NCBI GenBank assembly: GCA_023261485.1
Contig: JAHFOY010000006.1
Span: 1-42,801, forward strand
Origin: Planctomycetota bacterium
GTDB taxonomy: Bacteria; Planctomycetota; Brocadiia; Brocadiales; Brocadiaceae
Direction of reading: 5' to 3'
Length of the DNA stretch: 42,801 bases
Shown one piece after another: positions 18,327 to 27,806 of this stretch. Within the stretch, counting starts at the first letter, position 1, and every line of letters begins with the position of its first letter. Below the pieces are notes generated by a model. That model was not told the origin of the DNA. It saw nothing but the letters and a program-made list of their open reading frames with translations, and ran no database searches. A program made the translations under genes and the position numbers.

Positions 18327-19511
18327 ATGAGAAGAATGCACATACAAAATGTAGAACCGGGTATGGTACTTGGTAAGGCCCTTTATGGAGATAATTACGA
18401 GGTATTGTTGAACAAGGGGGTAGAACTGACTGAGGGTTATATTAACAGATTGAAAAACAAAGGATTTATCAAAGTTTATATCGACGATGAGGATACTGCG
18501 GATGTTATCATTAAAGATCCGATATCTGATAAAATCCGCATCATGGCTACAAAAGATATTCTTAAAACATACGAACTAACACAGTCGGCAATAGTAAGTA
18601 TAGAAGCAGAAACTACCGAATCCGTTATCAAAAGTATTAATACGCCAAAGATCAAAAACGCTTTTCAGGAGAATCAAGCGTTTAAACAAATGTGTAAAGA
18701 CATTAATTCCTTTGTTGATGAACTAATGAACGAGAATATTTTGTCAGGGTTGAATTCGATTAAGAGTTTTGATAATTATACCTTTGAACATTCTGTTGAT
18801 ACGGCAGTATTATCAATAATTATAGCAAAAAGATTATTTCTTAATAAAGACAAACTGAGGCAAATCGCCATCGGCGAGTTTCTTCACGATATTGGAAAAA
18901 TTTTCATCGATAAAAACATTATTAATAAACCGGGTAAATTAACGGCGGAAGAATATGAACAAGTGAAGCAACACACCACCTATGGATATGAGTTGCTCAA
19001 GGACATCGGAAATATAGGAGAAGTCTCGAAGCACATTCCTTATCAACACCATGAGAGACAGGACGGGAAAGGGTATCCCCGTGGTTTGAGAGGCAACAAT
19101 AAAATTGAGGAAAGTAATGTTGGTTACACTGATCAGGATAAATTGATCATGATTGCAGAGATTGCAGCCATTGCGGATTTTTACGACGCATGTATCTCAG
19201 ACAGACCGTATCGTAAAGGATTGTCTCCTGATTTTGTATACGGGCTTATAAAAGAAGGTTCTGGAACACAGTTTAACAGTGAATTGGTAGAATGTTTTCT
19301 TGGTGTGATTCCTAAATATCCCGTGGGCTCCGAAGTGAAAATCAAGAATGGTAAGTATAAGGATTTTACAGGGGTTGTACTGTCTTTAAATATCCAGCAA
19401 CTAACTAGGCCAAAAGTGAAATTGCTGTGCGATGCCAGAAAGAATAAGATCACACCGTGTGAAATTGATTTGAGTTCTGATATTAGTACCGATATGGAGT
19501 GTATTTGTTAA
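18327..19511 (+). CDS. HD-GYP domain protein (putative c-di-GMP phosphodiesterase)
   Basis: 394 aa. The N-terminal domain (1 to about 110) resembles the DUF3391 region common ahead of HD-GYP (VEPGMVLGKALYGDNYEVLLNKGVEL). The HD-GYP domain has HDIGK at 187-191, HTTYGYELLKD, HHERQDGKGYP with GYP at 249-251, and DFYDACISDRPYRKG. All catalytic metal ligands seem present. A short C-terminal beta domain (VGSEVKIKNGKYKDFTGVVLS) follows. It should degrade cyclic di-GMP to pGpG/GMP. Its stop overlaps by 4 bases the stop of the convergent malic enzyme gene. Confidence 0.94.
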   Translation: MRRMHIQNVEPGMVLGKALYGDNYEVLLNKGVELTEGYINRLKNKGFIKVYIDDEDTADVIIKDPISDKIRIMATKDILKTYELTQSAIVSIEAETTESVIKSINTPKIKNAFQENQAFKQMCKDINSFVDELMNENILSGLNSIKSFDNYTFEHSVDTAVLSIIIAKRLFLNKDKLRQIAIGEFLHDIGKIFIDKNIINKPGKLTAEEYEQVKQHTTYGYELLKDIGNIGEVSKHIPYQHHERQDGKGYPRGLRGNNKIEESNVGYTDQDKLIMIAEIAAIADFYDACISDRPYRKGLSPDFVYGLIKEGSGTQFNSELVECFLGVIPKYPVGSEVKIKNGKYKDFTGVVLSLNIQQLTRPKVKLLCDARKNKITPCEIDLSSDISTDMECIC

Positions 19512-20920
19512 AATAATTGTCGTGTAGCAGTGCCACTTTTAATGGCCGCGTTAGCCACTGCTTTAGCTACGTCTTTATGAACCTTTTCATTGAAAACACT
19601 CGGTATAACATAGTCCTCAGACAAATGGTCCTCGTCAATAGCATTTGCAATGGCGTATGCCGCCGCCATATTCATCTCATCGTTGATTGCCGTCGCTCCA
19701 ATATCTAACGCCCCCCTGAAAAGACCTGGGAAACAGAGTACGTTATTGATCTGATTATGATAATCTGACCTGCCTGTGGCTATAATTCTGGCTATACCCT
19801 CAATCAAATCAGGTTCGATCTCCGGTGTGGGATTCGCCATTGCAAACACTATAGAATCCTTATTCATAGTATTTACCATGTCCTTCGTGATGATATTCGG
19901 CCCGGAGACACCGATGAAAACATCCTTTCCCCTCATCGCATCGGCAATCATTCCTTTTTCATTATTAGGATTTGTGATTTCTGCCAGGGCATCCTTGTCC
20001 GGATTCATGTGGGCTTTTCTGCCTTTATAAATAATGCCGGCAGTATCGCATACTACAACGTTCTTTGCGCCTGCGTTGATGAGTATTTTGGCGATTGCCG
20101 TTCCGGCAGCGCCTGCGCCGCTGATAACGATAGAAATCTTTTCTATCTTTTTCCCTACCACTTTTAATGCATTAATGAGTCCCGCCAGACAAACCACAGC
20201 AGTGCCGTGCTGGTCGTCATGAAATACGGGTATCTTCAAAGCGGCCTTTAATCTCTTTTCGACCTCGAAGCAGCGGGGCGCTGAAATATCTTCAAGATTG
20301 ATGCCGCCAAATGTTGGAGCAATGGTTATAACGGTATTGACTATTTCGTCTACATCTTTCGTATTCAGCAAGATTGGGAATGCATCGATACCCCCAAATG
20401 CCTTGAATAACATGGCCTTGCCTTCCATAACAGGCATTCCCGCTACAGGGCCGATGTCACCCAAGCCTAAAATAGCAGTACCATCCGTAATAACCGCTAC
20501 GGTATTCTTGATAATGGTATATTCCCTGGCCAGTTCTGGACGTTCATGAATGGCCATGCACACTTTGGCCACGCCAGGTGTATATACTCGCGAAAGGTCT
20601 TCAAAGGTCGTAATGCTAATGCGGTTATTCAAAAATATTTTTCCCTTCTCATGAAGTTCAAAGACCTTATCCTTGACGCTGACAACCTCAACGAATTCTT
20701 TTCCAATAGCCGAAATGGCGCTTACAATATCTTTGACCTGTTTGTCGGTGCTGACATAGACGGCCAGATCCCTGATTTTGAAATCCCTTTCAGCTTTGAT
20801 AATCTGTATATTACCCATGCTGCCACCCAGCTTGCCAATAGCAGTAAGGGCCATGCCCAATGTGCCGGGGACATTTTTTAACTTTAAGCGAAAGGTTACG
20901 AGGTTTTCAGTGAGTTTCAT
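19508..20920 (-). CDS. NAD(P)-dependent malic enzyme with N-terminal ACT domain
   Basis: 470 aa. Residues 1-80 form an ACT domain (FRLKLKNVPGTLGMALTAIGKLGG), a likely allosteric amino-acid or metabolite sensor. The malic enzyme core follows: YTPGVAKVC, VITDGTAILGLGDIGPVAGMPV, KAMLFKAFGG, metal-binding ED in GGINLEDISAPRCFEVE, FHDDQHGTA, Rossmann GAGAAGTA (about 265-272) and FAMANPTPEI. It oxidatively decarboxylates malate to pyruvate, linking the TCA pool to gluconeogenic or anaplerotic flow. GGAGG precedes ATG 20920. Cofactor preference cannot be read reliably. Confidence 0.95.
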   Translation of the reverse strand: MKLTENLVTFRLKLKNVPGTLGMALTAIGKLGGSMGNIQIIKAERDFKIRDLAVYVSTDKQVKDIVSAISAIGKEFVEVVSVKDKVFELHEKGKIFLNNRISITTFEDLSRVYTPGVAKVCMAIHERPELAREYTIIKNTVAVITDGTAILGLGDIGPVAGMPVMEGKAMLFKAFGGIDAFPILLNTKDVDEIVNTVITIAPTFGGINLEDISAPRCFEVEKRLKAALKIPVFHDDQHGTAVVCLAGLINALKVVGKKIEKISIVISGAGAAGTAIAKILINAGAKNVVVCDTAGIIYKGRKAHMNPDKDALAEITNPNNEKGMIADAMRGKDVFIGVSGPNIITKDMVNTMNKDSIVFAMANPTPEIEPDLIEGIARIIATGRSDYHNQINNVLCFPGLFRGALDIGATAINDEMNMAAAYAIANAIDEDHLSEDYVIPSVFNEKVHKDVAKAVANAAIKSGTATRQLF

Positions 20921-20955
20921 TTAATTATCAGCCTCCGATTCATTTGTAATATTTT

Positions 20956-22182
20956 TTAATCAGCCTGTACGCCTCTTGTTGCGATTTGGAATTTTGGAGC
21001 ATAGGCTTTTTTCCTGCAGAATAGCATTAATACTGCGCCTGTTACAATAACACACCCTGAAGTTAAAAGCGTCAAACGCATGCCGATGTGCTGATATAAC
21101 ATCGTTCCGATGAATGGAGCAGTGAGTCCCCGTATGCCGATAAGAGAATATTGTATGCCAAATATGCCGGGCGTGTGTTCTCTCCTGACTTCCTGAATGA
21201 TATGGTTATACCAGCATAAGTCCCACCCATTCATGATTACACCACTGATGACAGATGCGAAGAATATGGGATATATATTATGTGAAATTGCGTAAAGAAA
21301 AGGAATAGCGACGGCAATAAGCATGATGACCTTTAGTAGACTCAGTGGCTTAAAGCGATCAATAAGATGTCCCCAGAAGAAGAAAGAGATCGAACCTGAA
21401 AGCGCTGTAATGGAGCCTAAATATCCAATATTCGTATTTGATAATGAGAGTTCGTCGACCAGGAAGAGCGGATAGAAGGGCACGCCAATGAGATAGCCAA
21501 AGCCGGCAACAAAGAACGACATAGTAAAATATTTAAGATGCTTGTTTTTGCCGAACTCATTTATGATAACCGACAAACGGTCGAGTGCGTTGATCTTTGT
21601 TTCGCGTCGAATCTTGATCTTTCTGAAAAGAAGTGAAGAAGTCATCCCAAATACGGCGCCGGCAGGAAAAATGAATCGATAAAAAGTGCCGTTGCCAAGG
21701 TCTAGTAAATATCCCCCTGCAAATGAGGCCAGTACTGTCGACATATTACAGAAGAACCGCACGTATCCCATAGCCTTTCCACGGTAATTTTCGTGATAAA
21801 CCTCTTTCATAACGCTGCTGTAAGCTGGCATTGCCATCGATTCCAGAACTGCTGCGCATACGACAATGGATGTAAAGATTAAGGGATTTTTTACAAAAAA
21901 GACGGATAAATACAAACTCCTTGAAAAGAATGTGGGGAACACCACCCATAATACTTTTTTGCCGTTTCTGCAGAGTTTTGCCCAGATTAAGGTAAGCAGG
22001 AAGCATGCCGTGGGAGCGGCTGTAATGACAGCAACTTCCAGTGAGTTTGCACCCATCCTTAGTCCGATAATGGGTGCAAAGAATACAACTAATCCGTTGA
22101 AAATACCAAAAAATATGCCCGATCTGACGTCGTAAAAATAGGCAATGCGGGTATAGTATGGAAATTTTTTAGCAAGAAACAT
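20956..22182 (-). CDS. Major facilitator superfamily transporter
   Basis: 408 aa with about 11-12 hydrophobic helices. MFS features include the cytosolic loop [19 protein letters not shown] between helices 4 and 5, a basic central loop ([18 protein letters not shown]), and the repeat of the first half in the second ([18 protein letters not shown], resembling motif A). Substrate unknown. The Shine-Dalgarno is weak. It lies 35 bases downstream of... the malic enzyme lies downstream of it on the same strand (stop 20956, malic start 20920), so the two are probably one operon with the transporter first. A role in organic-acid export is possible but only inferred from position. Confidence 0.9.
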   Translation of the reverse strand: MFLAKKFPYYTRIAYFYDVRSGIFFGIFNGLVVFFAPIIGLRMGANSLEVAVITAAPTACFLLTLIWAKLCRNGKKVLWVVFPTFFSRSLYLSVFFVKNPLIFTSIVVCAAVLESMAMPAYSSVMKEVYHENYRGKAMGYVRFFCNMSTVLASFAGGYLLDLGNGTFYRFIFPAGAVFGMTSSLLFRKIKIRRETKINALDRLSVIINEFGKNKHLKYFTMSFFVAGFGYLIGVPFYPLFLVDELSLSNTNIGYLGSITALSGSISFFFWGHLIDRFKPLSLLKVIMLIAVAIPFLYAISHNIYPIFFASVISGVIMNGWDLCWYNHIIQEVRREHTPGIFGIQYSLIGIRGLTAPFIGTMLYQHIGMRLTLLTSGCVIVTGAVLMLFCRKKAYAPKFQIATRGVQAD

Positions 22183-22289
22183 ACAAATATAGGAATAATC
22201 AAGATAAACCTTGATTGCAGGTGTTTATAACAATATAATTTTGCAATTCTATAACATTTATTTATATTAAGGCAAGAAAAATATAAAAC

Positions 22290-22985
22290 ATGAAATTACT
22301 GATAATATCCGACATCCACGGTAATCTGGCGGCATTAGACGCCATTCGTGAAGAAGCAGATAAGGTTATTTGTCTGGGTGATATTGTAAATTACGGACCC
22401 TATCCCGCAGCATGTCTTGAAAGGGTTCGTAACTTAACGGACGCAATAGTTCGTGGGAATCATGACAACGCCATAGGTCGGGATGTGGATTGTGGATGTT
22501 CTGTAAAATATAAAGAACTAAGTAATGCAGGTAAAATCTTTACTATGGCTGCATTAAATAAATCTGAAAAGGACTATCTAGGCAACTTGCCGCTAACAAT
22601 AAATATAAAAGTAGACGGGAAAAAATTCTTATTTGCACACGGTTCGCCTAGTGGTGATATATACAAATATCTTAAGCCAGATGTTCCTGACAAAGAATTG
22701 GAAAATGTGTTAAAAGGTATTGATGCTGATATTGTCTTTGTTGGCCACACTCATTTCCCAATGATGCGCATGGTAAACGGTATAACTATTGTAAATCCAG
22801 GAAGTATAGGGCAGCCACGGGATGGTATTCCAATGGCGTCGTACGCAGTTTGGGAAGACGGTAGTATTGGTATAAAACGAGTACCTTATGATATAGAAGC
22901 GACTGTTAAAGGGTTACAGGGAACAACTATACCTTCCCACCATGTTACAACGCTTACTAAGATTTTAAGAGACGGCGGGATGTAA
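22290..22985 (+). CDS. YfcE/MJ0936-type metallophosphoesterase
   Basis: 231 aa calcineurin-like phosphoesterase. Metal-binding blocks are in order: SDIHGN (D8, H10), LGDIVNYGP (D31), RGNHDN (N57, H58) and FVGHTHFPM (H153, H155), followed by VNPGSIGQPRDG, typical of the YfcE/YmdB side of the family. A cytosolic phosphodiesterase or phosphatase of unknown natural substrate. A short hairpin (AAAGG, loop CTTG, CCTTT at 23005-23018) follows the gene. Confidence 0.93.
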   Translation: MKLLIISDIHGNLAALDAIREEADKVICLGDIVNYGPYPAACLERVRNLTDAIVRGNHDNAIGRDVDCGCSVKYKELSNAGKIFTMAALNKSEKDYLGNLPLTINIKVDGKKFLFAHGSPSGDIYKYLKPDVPDKELENVLKGIDADIVFVGHTHFPMMRMVNGITIVNPGSIGQPRDGIPMASYAVWEDGSIGIKRVPYDIEATVKGLQGTTIPSHHVTTLTKILRDGGM

Positions 22986-23094
22986 CTGAGTGTTTGGTTA
23001 TTTGAAAGGCTTGCCTTTTCTGAATTGTTGTGTTATATTTATTCATTCAAATAATTGAGATTTTTGTGGGATATTGTTTAAGGATAAGATAACA

Positions 23095-23703
23095 ATGTCA
23101 AACGGAACTGAAAAAGATACTGGGACGTCCGACAAGGTTGAAGTTGTGCATGCATCAGAGGTGTTGTTTACAGAACAACAGGCAATAATCCAGTCTCTCA
23201 GGCAGGAATCAGAAGCAAGCAAGAAAAAGGTTAATGAACTTCAGGATTCCATGCGACGTCTTGCAGCCGATTTTGATAATTACAAAAAATGGGCTGCCAA
23301 AGAACGTCAAACCACCCAGCGAATGGCTGCAGAATCGCTGATTAAAAAGTTGTTGGATATTTACGAAAGTCTGGAAAAAGCCGTTTCTACGGTAAATAAT
23401 GCAGCGGGAAATGAATTCAAAGATGGAATAAAATTGATATACAAGGAATTTTCCAGAATATTAAAATCAGAAGGCCTTGAGCCTATAGAGTCTGTGGGCG
23501 TTCCCCTGAATGTTAACAGGCATGAGGTTTTAATGAGAAAAGTCAACAATGACGTGCCGGAAGATACCGTAATAGAGGAAATTCAAAAGGGCTATTTATT
23601 AAATACATTTGTATTAAGAACCGCAAAAGTGGTAGTATCACAGAAATCATCACACGAAAATATTCAGAATCCAGAAAAGCCAGAAGAGACAAAAGGAGGG
23701 TAA
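23095..23703 (+). CDS. grpE: GrpE nucleotide-exchange factor
   Basis: 202 aa from ATG 23095. A long coiled coil (EQQAIIQSLRQESEASKKKVNELQ... to about residue 80, with MRRLAADFDNYKKW) is followed by the beta domain (LEPIESVGVPLNVNRHEVLM, GYLLNTFVLRTAKVVVS). It releases ADP from DnaK. The frame can be opened at TTG 23074, but ATG 23095 has AAGGA at a workable distance and is preferred. dnaK starts 3 bases after the stop. No CIRCE operator was seen upstream, so HrcA-type control is not evident. Confidence 0.95.
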   Translation: MSNGTEKDTGTSDKVEVVHASEVLFTEQQAIIQSLRQESEASKKKVNELQDSMRRLAADFDNYKKWAAKERQTTQRMAAESLIKKLLDIYESLEKAVSTVNNAAGNEFKDGIKLIYKEFSRILKSEGLEPIESVGVPLNVNRHEVLMRKVNNDVPEDTVIEEIQKGYLLNTFVLRTAKVVVSQKSSHENIQNPEKPEETKGG

Positions 23704-23706
23704 GAT

Positions 23707-25575
23707 ATGGCAAAAATTATTGGTATAGACCTGGGAACAAGCAACTCCGCTGCAGCCGTGTTAATTGGCGGAAAACCCACAATTATTCCAAGCGCTGAGG
23801 GCGTAACTATTGGAGGGAAGGCATTTCCTTCTTACGTTGCATTTACAAAGGATGGCGAAAAACTCGTGGGAGAACCGGCAAGAAGACAAGCTGTCAGTAA
23901 CCCGGAAGGCACTATCTATGCAATTAAGAGAAAGATGGGTACAGACTATAAAGTCACCATTCGTGGACAATCCTTTACCCCACAGCAAATCTCGGCCTTT
24001 ATCTTACAGAAAATAAAACACGATGCAGAGGCATTTCTGGGTGAACCAGTTCAAAAGGCTGTGATCACCGTTCCTGCATATTTCAATGATAACCAAAGGC
24101 AAGCAACTAAAGATGCCGGGACAATTGCCGGACTGGATGTTGTACGAATTATTAATGAACCCACTGCTGCATCATTAGCTTATGGGTTGGACAAGGTTGA
24201 AGAATCTCAAAAAATCCTGGTGTTTGATTTGGGCGGCGGCACGCTGGATTGTACGGTTATGGATTTCGGTCAGGGTGTCTTTGAGGTGGTTTCCACCAGC
24301 GGAGATACCCAGTTAGGCGGCACAGACATGGACAATGCCATTGTTGACTATCTGGTGGCTGAATCCAAGAAGGAATACGGCATAGATATTAAAAATGATA
24401 AAATGGCTATGCAAAGGCTGAGAGAGGCGGGAGAAAAGGCTAAAATAGAACTTTCAACTACCCTGACAACGGATATAAATCTTCCGTTCCTTACGGCTGA
24501 TGCCTCAGGACCAAAGCACTTTACACATACAATGACAAGGGCCAAGCTGGAGCAATTGGTCTCTACAATTGTCAACCGGTGTGGACATTCAGTTGAACAG
24601 GCTTTAAAAGACGCTAAATTGACACCGAAAGATATCCACAAGGTTATCCTCGTTGGCGGCCCTACACGCATGCCAATCGTTCAAAAATTTGTAGAAGAAT
24701 ACGTGGGGAAAAAGATCGAACGTGGAATTGACCCGATGGAATGCGTTGCTATGGGCGCCGCAATCCAGGCAGGAGTGCTGTCTGGAGAAGTTAAAGACCT
24801 CGTACTTCTTGATGTGACACCACTGTCTCTTGGAATAGAAACACTGGGCGGCGTTTTAACTCACTTAATTGAGAGAAATACAACTATTCCGACAAAGAAG
24901 AGTCAGGTCTTTACAACGGCCGAAGACAATCAGACGAGCGTGGAAGTGCACGTCCTTCAGGGTGAACGGTCTATGGCTCGAGATAACGTAACACTGGGAA
25001 GATTTCACCTTACGGGTATTCCTCCGGCGCCAAGAGGTGTTCCTCAAGTTGAAGTGTCTTTTGATATAGACGCAAACGGTATCATTAACGTTCATGCAAA
25101 AGATCTGGGTACTGGAAACGAGCAAAAGATTACTATTACAGCTTCAACAAAGTTGAACAAGGATGAAATTGACCGCATGGTCAAACAGGCACAGGAATAT
25201 GCAGATCAGGACAAGCAAATAAAAGAAAAAGCTGAAACTAAAAACAAAGCTGACAGCCTTGCTTATAGCGCTGAAAAGACCTTGAAGGATATGGCAGGAA
25301 AGATTGATGCTGCTCAAAAACAGAAAGTTGAGGCCGCTATTAAGGATTTGAGAGAATCGATAAAATCCGATGATGAAAAAGACATGCAGCAGAAGATGGA
25401 TGCTTTAACTAATGTACTGCACGAAATCAGTTCGAAGATGTATCAGGAATCGGCTAAAAAGGGAGAACAACAGCCTCCGCCACCACCTCCAGGCGATGAA
25501 GGCAAGAAGAAGAGGAAAAAGGGAGAAGGCGGAGAGGAAGATATCATCGATGCCGATTACGAAGTAAAAGAGTAA
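23707..25575 (+). CDS. dnaK: Chaperone DnaK (Hsp70)
   Basis: 622 aa, near the usual 610-640. The ATPase domain shows [62 protein letters not shown] and [11 protein letters not shown]. The linker [16 protein letters not shown] and the substrate-binding domain ([14 protein letters not shown]) follow, then a lid and an acidic tail [18 protein letters not shown] replaces the more common GTTNS. It forms an operon with grpE; no dnaJ follows, since a terminator lies downstream. Confidence 0.98.
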   Translation: MAKIIGIDLGTSNSAAAVLIGGKPTIIPSAEGVTIGGKAFPSYVAFTKDGEKLVGEPARRQAVSNPEGTIYAIKRKMGTDYKVTIRGQSFTPQQISAFILQKIKHDAEAFLGEPVQKAVITVPAYFNDNQRQATKDAGTIAGLDVVRIINEPTAASLAYGLDKVEESQKILVFDLGGGTLDCTVMDFGQGVFEVVSTSGDTQLGGTDMDNAIVDYLVAESKKEYGIDIKNDKMAMQRLREAGEKAKIELSTTLTTDINLPFLTADASGPKHFTHTMTRAKLEQLVSTIVNRCGHSVEQALKDAKLTPKDIHKVILVGGPTRMPIVQKFVEEYVGKKIERGIDPMECVAMGAAIQAGVLSGEVKDLVLLDVTPLSLGIETLGGVLTHLIERNTTIPTKKSQVFTTAEDNQTSVEVHVLQGERSMARDNVTLGRFHLTGIPPAPRGVPQVEVSFDIDANGIINVHAKDLGTGNEQKITITASTKLNKDEIDRMVKQAQEYADQDKQIKEKAETKNKADSLAYSAEKTLKDMAGKIDAAQKQKVEAAIKDLRESIKSDDEKDMQQKMDALTNVLHEISSKMYQESAKKGEQQPPPPPPGDEGKKKRKKGEGGEEDIIDADYEVKE

Positions 25576-25598
25576 TTTATAAACTCAGGTGTTTTTTT

Positions 25599-25660
25599 AA
25601 GGGTAGGAAGCGCTCAGTTCGTTACAATAATCTGAGTATGTTTTCTACCCTTTATTTTTT
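25599..25660 (+). terminator. Terminator after dnaK
   Basis: AAGGGTAG (25599-25606) pairs with CTACCCTT (25645-25652). An inner CTCAG/CTGAG pair extends the stem, and a T-rich tail follows. Intrinsic terminator of grpE-dnaK. Confidence 0.65.
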
Positions 25661-25713
25661 GTAACAATTTAGTTTTTTGATAAATTTCAGTAATGGTGCA
25701 TTTATCACGCAAT

Positions 25714-25741
25714 GTAGTGGCAAGGCGCGCCTTGCCACTAC
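25714..25741. repeat. 28-bp perfect palindrome, copy 1
   Basis: A perfect palindrome with 14-bp arms, GTAGTGGCAAGGCG and its complement. An identical copy lies at 26919-26946, so the two copies flank cbiB. No loop. REP-like element. Confidence 0.9.
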
Positions 25742-25791
25742 AAAAAGGTGGTTTGAAATTCCTATACATGAACGTAGAGACGACCCCCGGC

Positions 25792-25872
25792 GGGTTCAGA
25801 TTTGCAATTTGAACCCACTTTTTGGCTTATTATCCGAACAAACTCATGGGTTCAGGTTGCAAATTTGAACCC
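25792..25872. repeat. Two near-identical 25-bp imperfect palindromes
   Basis: Units at 25792-25816 and 25848-25872, each starting GGGTTCA and ending TGAACCC around a TTGCAA-type centre, separated by 31 bases. A degenerate relative sits at about 1873-1892, where it ends the truncated toxin gene. Only two units, so not a CRISPR array. Confidence 0.8.
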
Positions 25873-25891
25873 GCGTAGTAGTGAGTGTTAA

Positions 25892-26863
25892 ATGATTAAC
25901 AATGAGAATATGCGGTTTATTGAATTGTCCTTTGCTTTTGTTCTGGACCTGGCCATCGGCGATCCACAATGGTCATACCATCCGGTGCGGCTGATTGGTA
26001 GATCGATAGAAGGTATGGAGTCTCTGCTAAGAAAATTACCCATACCCGTGCGTATAAGCGGGATACTCCTGACCATGACCATTGTTTCTGGGACTTATCT
26101 ATCAATTTATGCGTTGTTGTCATTATCAAAACAGTGGAGTATACTGGGTGAAATAATAATTGGAGCAGTTATTATTTATTTTGCTATTTCTGTAAAAAGT
26201 CTGTCAGATGAATCCAAAAAGGTAATGACAGCTCTGAAGGAACATGATTTAATAAAGGCTCGAAAGGCGTTATCATTGATTGTAGGACGGGACACCGCAA
26301 ACCTCGGTGAAGAGCAGATAGTGCGCGCCTGCATAGAAACCGTTGCGGAGGGGAGTGTGGACGGTGTTTTGTCGCCGTTATTTTATGCCTTTGCCGGAGG
26401 ACCAACTGCTGCAATGGCATATAAGGCCGTGAATACGCTTGATTCCATGGTAGGACACAAAGACGAAAAATATATCCGGTTCGGATGGGCTTCGGCAAGA
26501 TTGGATGACCTAGCCAACTATATCCCGGCCAGAATTTCTGCGATATTAATTCCGATGGCTTCCTTCTTGTGTGGTTATGGTTTCAGGGATTCTTTAAGGA
26601 TTGCCTGTCGTGATGGGCGTAAGCACGATAGTCCCAATAGCGGTATTCCCGAAGCGGCTATAGCAGGTGCATTAGGAATTCAGATAGGGGGGCCAAGTAC
26701 ATATCAAGGCGAGATCGTGGAAAAGCCCTGTATCGGAGACGCCCAAAATCCACTGACTACTAAGTCAATAGAGGCAGCCACTAGGATAATGTACGTTACT
26801 TCCATTTTATTCATTGCCTTTGGAATTGGAGCAATTCTCTGTTTAAAATATTGGTTCTTCTGA
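25892..26863 (+). CDS. cbiB: Adenosylcobinamide-phosphate synthase CbiB/CobD
   Basis: 323 aa integral membrane enzyme that attaches the aminopropanol (or ethanolamine-type) arm to adenosylcobyric acid. Family text is clear: DLAIGDPQWSYHPVRLIG near the N-terminus, VGRDTANLGEEQIVRACIETVAEGSVDGVLSPLFYAF, AYKAVNTLDSMVGHKDEKY, FGWASARLDDLANYIPARISA, and DGRKHDSPNSGIPEAAIAGALGIQIGGPSTYQG. Helices lie at about 55-75, 85-105, 205-225 and the C-terminus. The start is ATG 25892, with no strong Shine-Dalgarno. Identical 28-bp palindromes stand on both sides. Part of a cobalamin/cobalt block with cbiQ, cbiO and cbiA. Confidence 0.96.
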   Translation: MINNENMRFIELSFAFVLDLAIGDPQWSYHPVRLIGRSIEGMESLLRKLPIPVRISGILLTMTIVSGTYLSIYALLSLSKQWSILGEIIIGAVIIYFAISVKSLSDESKKVMTALKEHDLIKARKALSLIVGRDTANLGEEQIVRACIETVAEGSVDGVLSPLFYAFAGGPTAAMAYKAVNTLDSMVGHKDEKYIRFGWASARLDDLANYIPARISAILIPMASFLCGYGFRDSLRIACRDGRKHDSPNSGIPEAAIAGALGIQIGGPSTYQGEIVEKPCIGDAQNPLTTKSIEAATRIMYVTSILFIAFGIGAILCLKYWFF

Positions 26864-26918
26864 TATTTCCTGAATAAATAAAGTTAAAATTCCTAACCAG
26901 AACAAGTCGGAAAAGACC

Positions 26919-26946
26919 GTAGTGGCAAGGCGCGCCTTGCCACTAC
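26919..26946. repeat. 28-bp perfect palindrome, copy 2
   Basis: Identical to 25714-25741. It lies between cbiB and cbiQ, 62 bases before the preferred cbiQ start. A GTG inside it could open the cbiQ frame upstream but would translate the repeat. Confidence 0.9.
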
Positions 26947-27008
26947 TTAAAATATTTTTGCTGAAAAATGTCAAAATATTTTTTGTAAGGTATTATACAA
27001 TTAGCATT

Positions 27009-27806
27009 ATGAAATTATCTACCAGCTTATTGGAAAAACTCGATCCAAGGACAAAGATCATTTCATTCCTTTCCGTTATTCTCTGCATGATACTGACTCC
27101 AATTACACATATCAGAGAGTTTGGACTGTATTTTTTATTAATATTAGCTATTGGATTTTGCTCAAAGATTACGCCAAGACAGATATTGAAAAAGGTATGC
27201 ATCTTAATTCCTTTTGTCCTCTTTATTGCGATGTTTGTGCCATTTGTAAAGGAAGGGAACGTATGCTGGTCATTGAAAATAAGCAATTGGAAATTTGATA
27301 TTACGTACGAGGGCGTCTGGACGTTTCTTAATATTATCGTCAAGTCTACATTATCTGTATTTCTCCTGGTGATCGCTTCTTCAACAACAACATTTCCTGA
27401 TTTTTTAAAAGGACTGGACATGCTCCGCATACCGCGGCTGCTTGTTATGCTCATGTCGTTTATGTACCGTTATATCTTTGTGCTGATAGACGAGGCAGGG
27501 AGGCTTATGCGCGCCAGGTCTCTTCGTTATTTCGGTTCCGGGTATAAGGAACAATTTCGGGTAATAGGATACATGATTGGGGTATTATTTATCAGGACGT
27601 TTGAGCGCGCCGAGAGAATTTTCAACGCAATGATTATTCGGGGATTTAGCGGAGAGGTAATTAGCGTTAAACGTTTCAGATTTTCTTATATGGATATTTT
27701 ATTCATGGCTGGTATAATCGTATCGTTGGTTTGTATTGTCTCTGGTCTGATTAATAAAATCGAATATATTGGGGTTAGCGGCGCACATCTATGGCAAGGA
27801 TTATAA
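27009..27806 (+). CDS. cbiQ: Cobalt ECF transporter T component CbiQ
   Basis: 265 aa from ATG 27009. The N-terminus STSLLEKLDPRTKIISFLSVI is the CbiQ/EcfT signature. Four or more membrane helices follow, then the coupling helices with ARSLRYFGSG and ERIFNAMIIRGFSGE, equivalent to the Ala-Arg-Gly-type motifs that contact the ATPase. It is the energy-coupling membrane subunit of a cobalt (or nickel) importer. The frame extends upstream to a GTG in the palindrome at 26922, which is unlikely to be used. It overlaps cbiO by 16 bases. The substrate-specific subunit CbiM and CbiN are absent from the neighbourhood. Confidence 0.94.
   Translation: MKLSTSLLEKLDPRTKIISFLSVILCMILTPITHIREFGLYFLLILAIGFCSKITPRQILKKVCILIPFVLFIAMFVPFVKEGNVCWSLKISNWKFDITYEGVWTFLNIIVKSTLSVFLLVIASSTTTFPDFLKGLDMLRIPRLLVMLMSFMYRYIFVLIDEAGRLMRARSLRYFGSGYKEQFRVIGYMIGVLFIRTFERAERIFNAMIIRGFSGEVISVKRFRFSYMDILFMAGIIVSLVCIVSGLINKIEYIGVSGAHLWQGL

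Noticed and set aside
22986-23094. CIRCE heat-shock operator before grpE
   Set aside because: No TTAGCACTC/GAGTGCTAA pair found.
25792-25872. Possible CRISPR-like repeats
   Set aside because: Only two 25-base units with a 31-base spacer, each palindromic; no array and no cas gene.
25576-25891. Cobalamin riboswitch before cbiB
   Set aside because: The spacer is explained by the dnaK terminator and palindromic repeats; no B12-box consensus was visible. The cbiA leader is also too short.
26922-27008. GTG start for CbiQ
   Set aside because: It lies in the 28-bp palindrome; the family N-terminus begins at ATG 27009.
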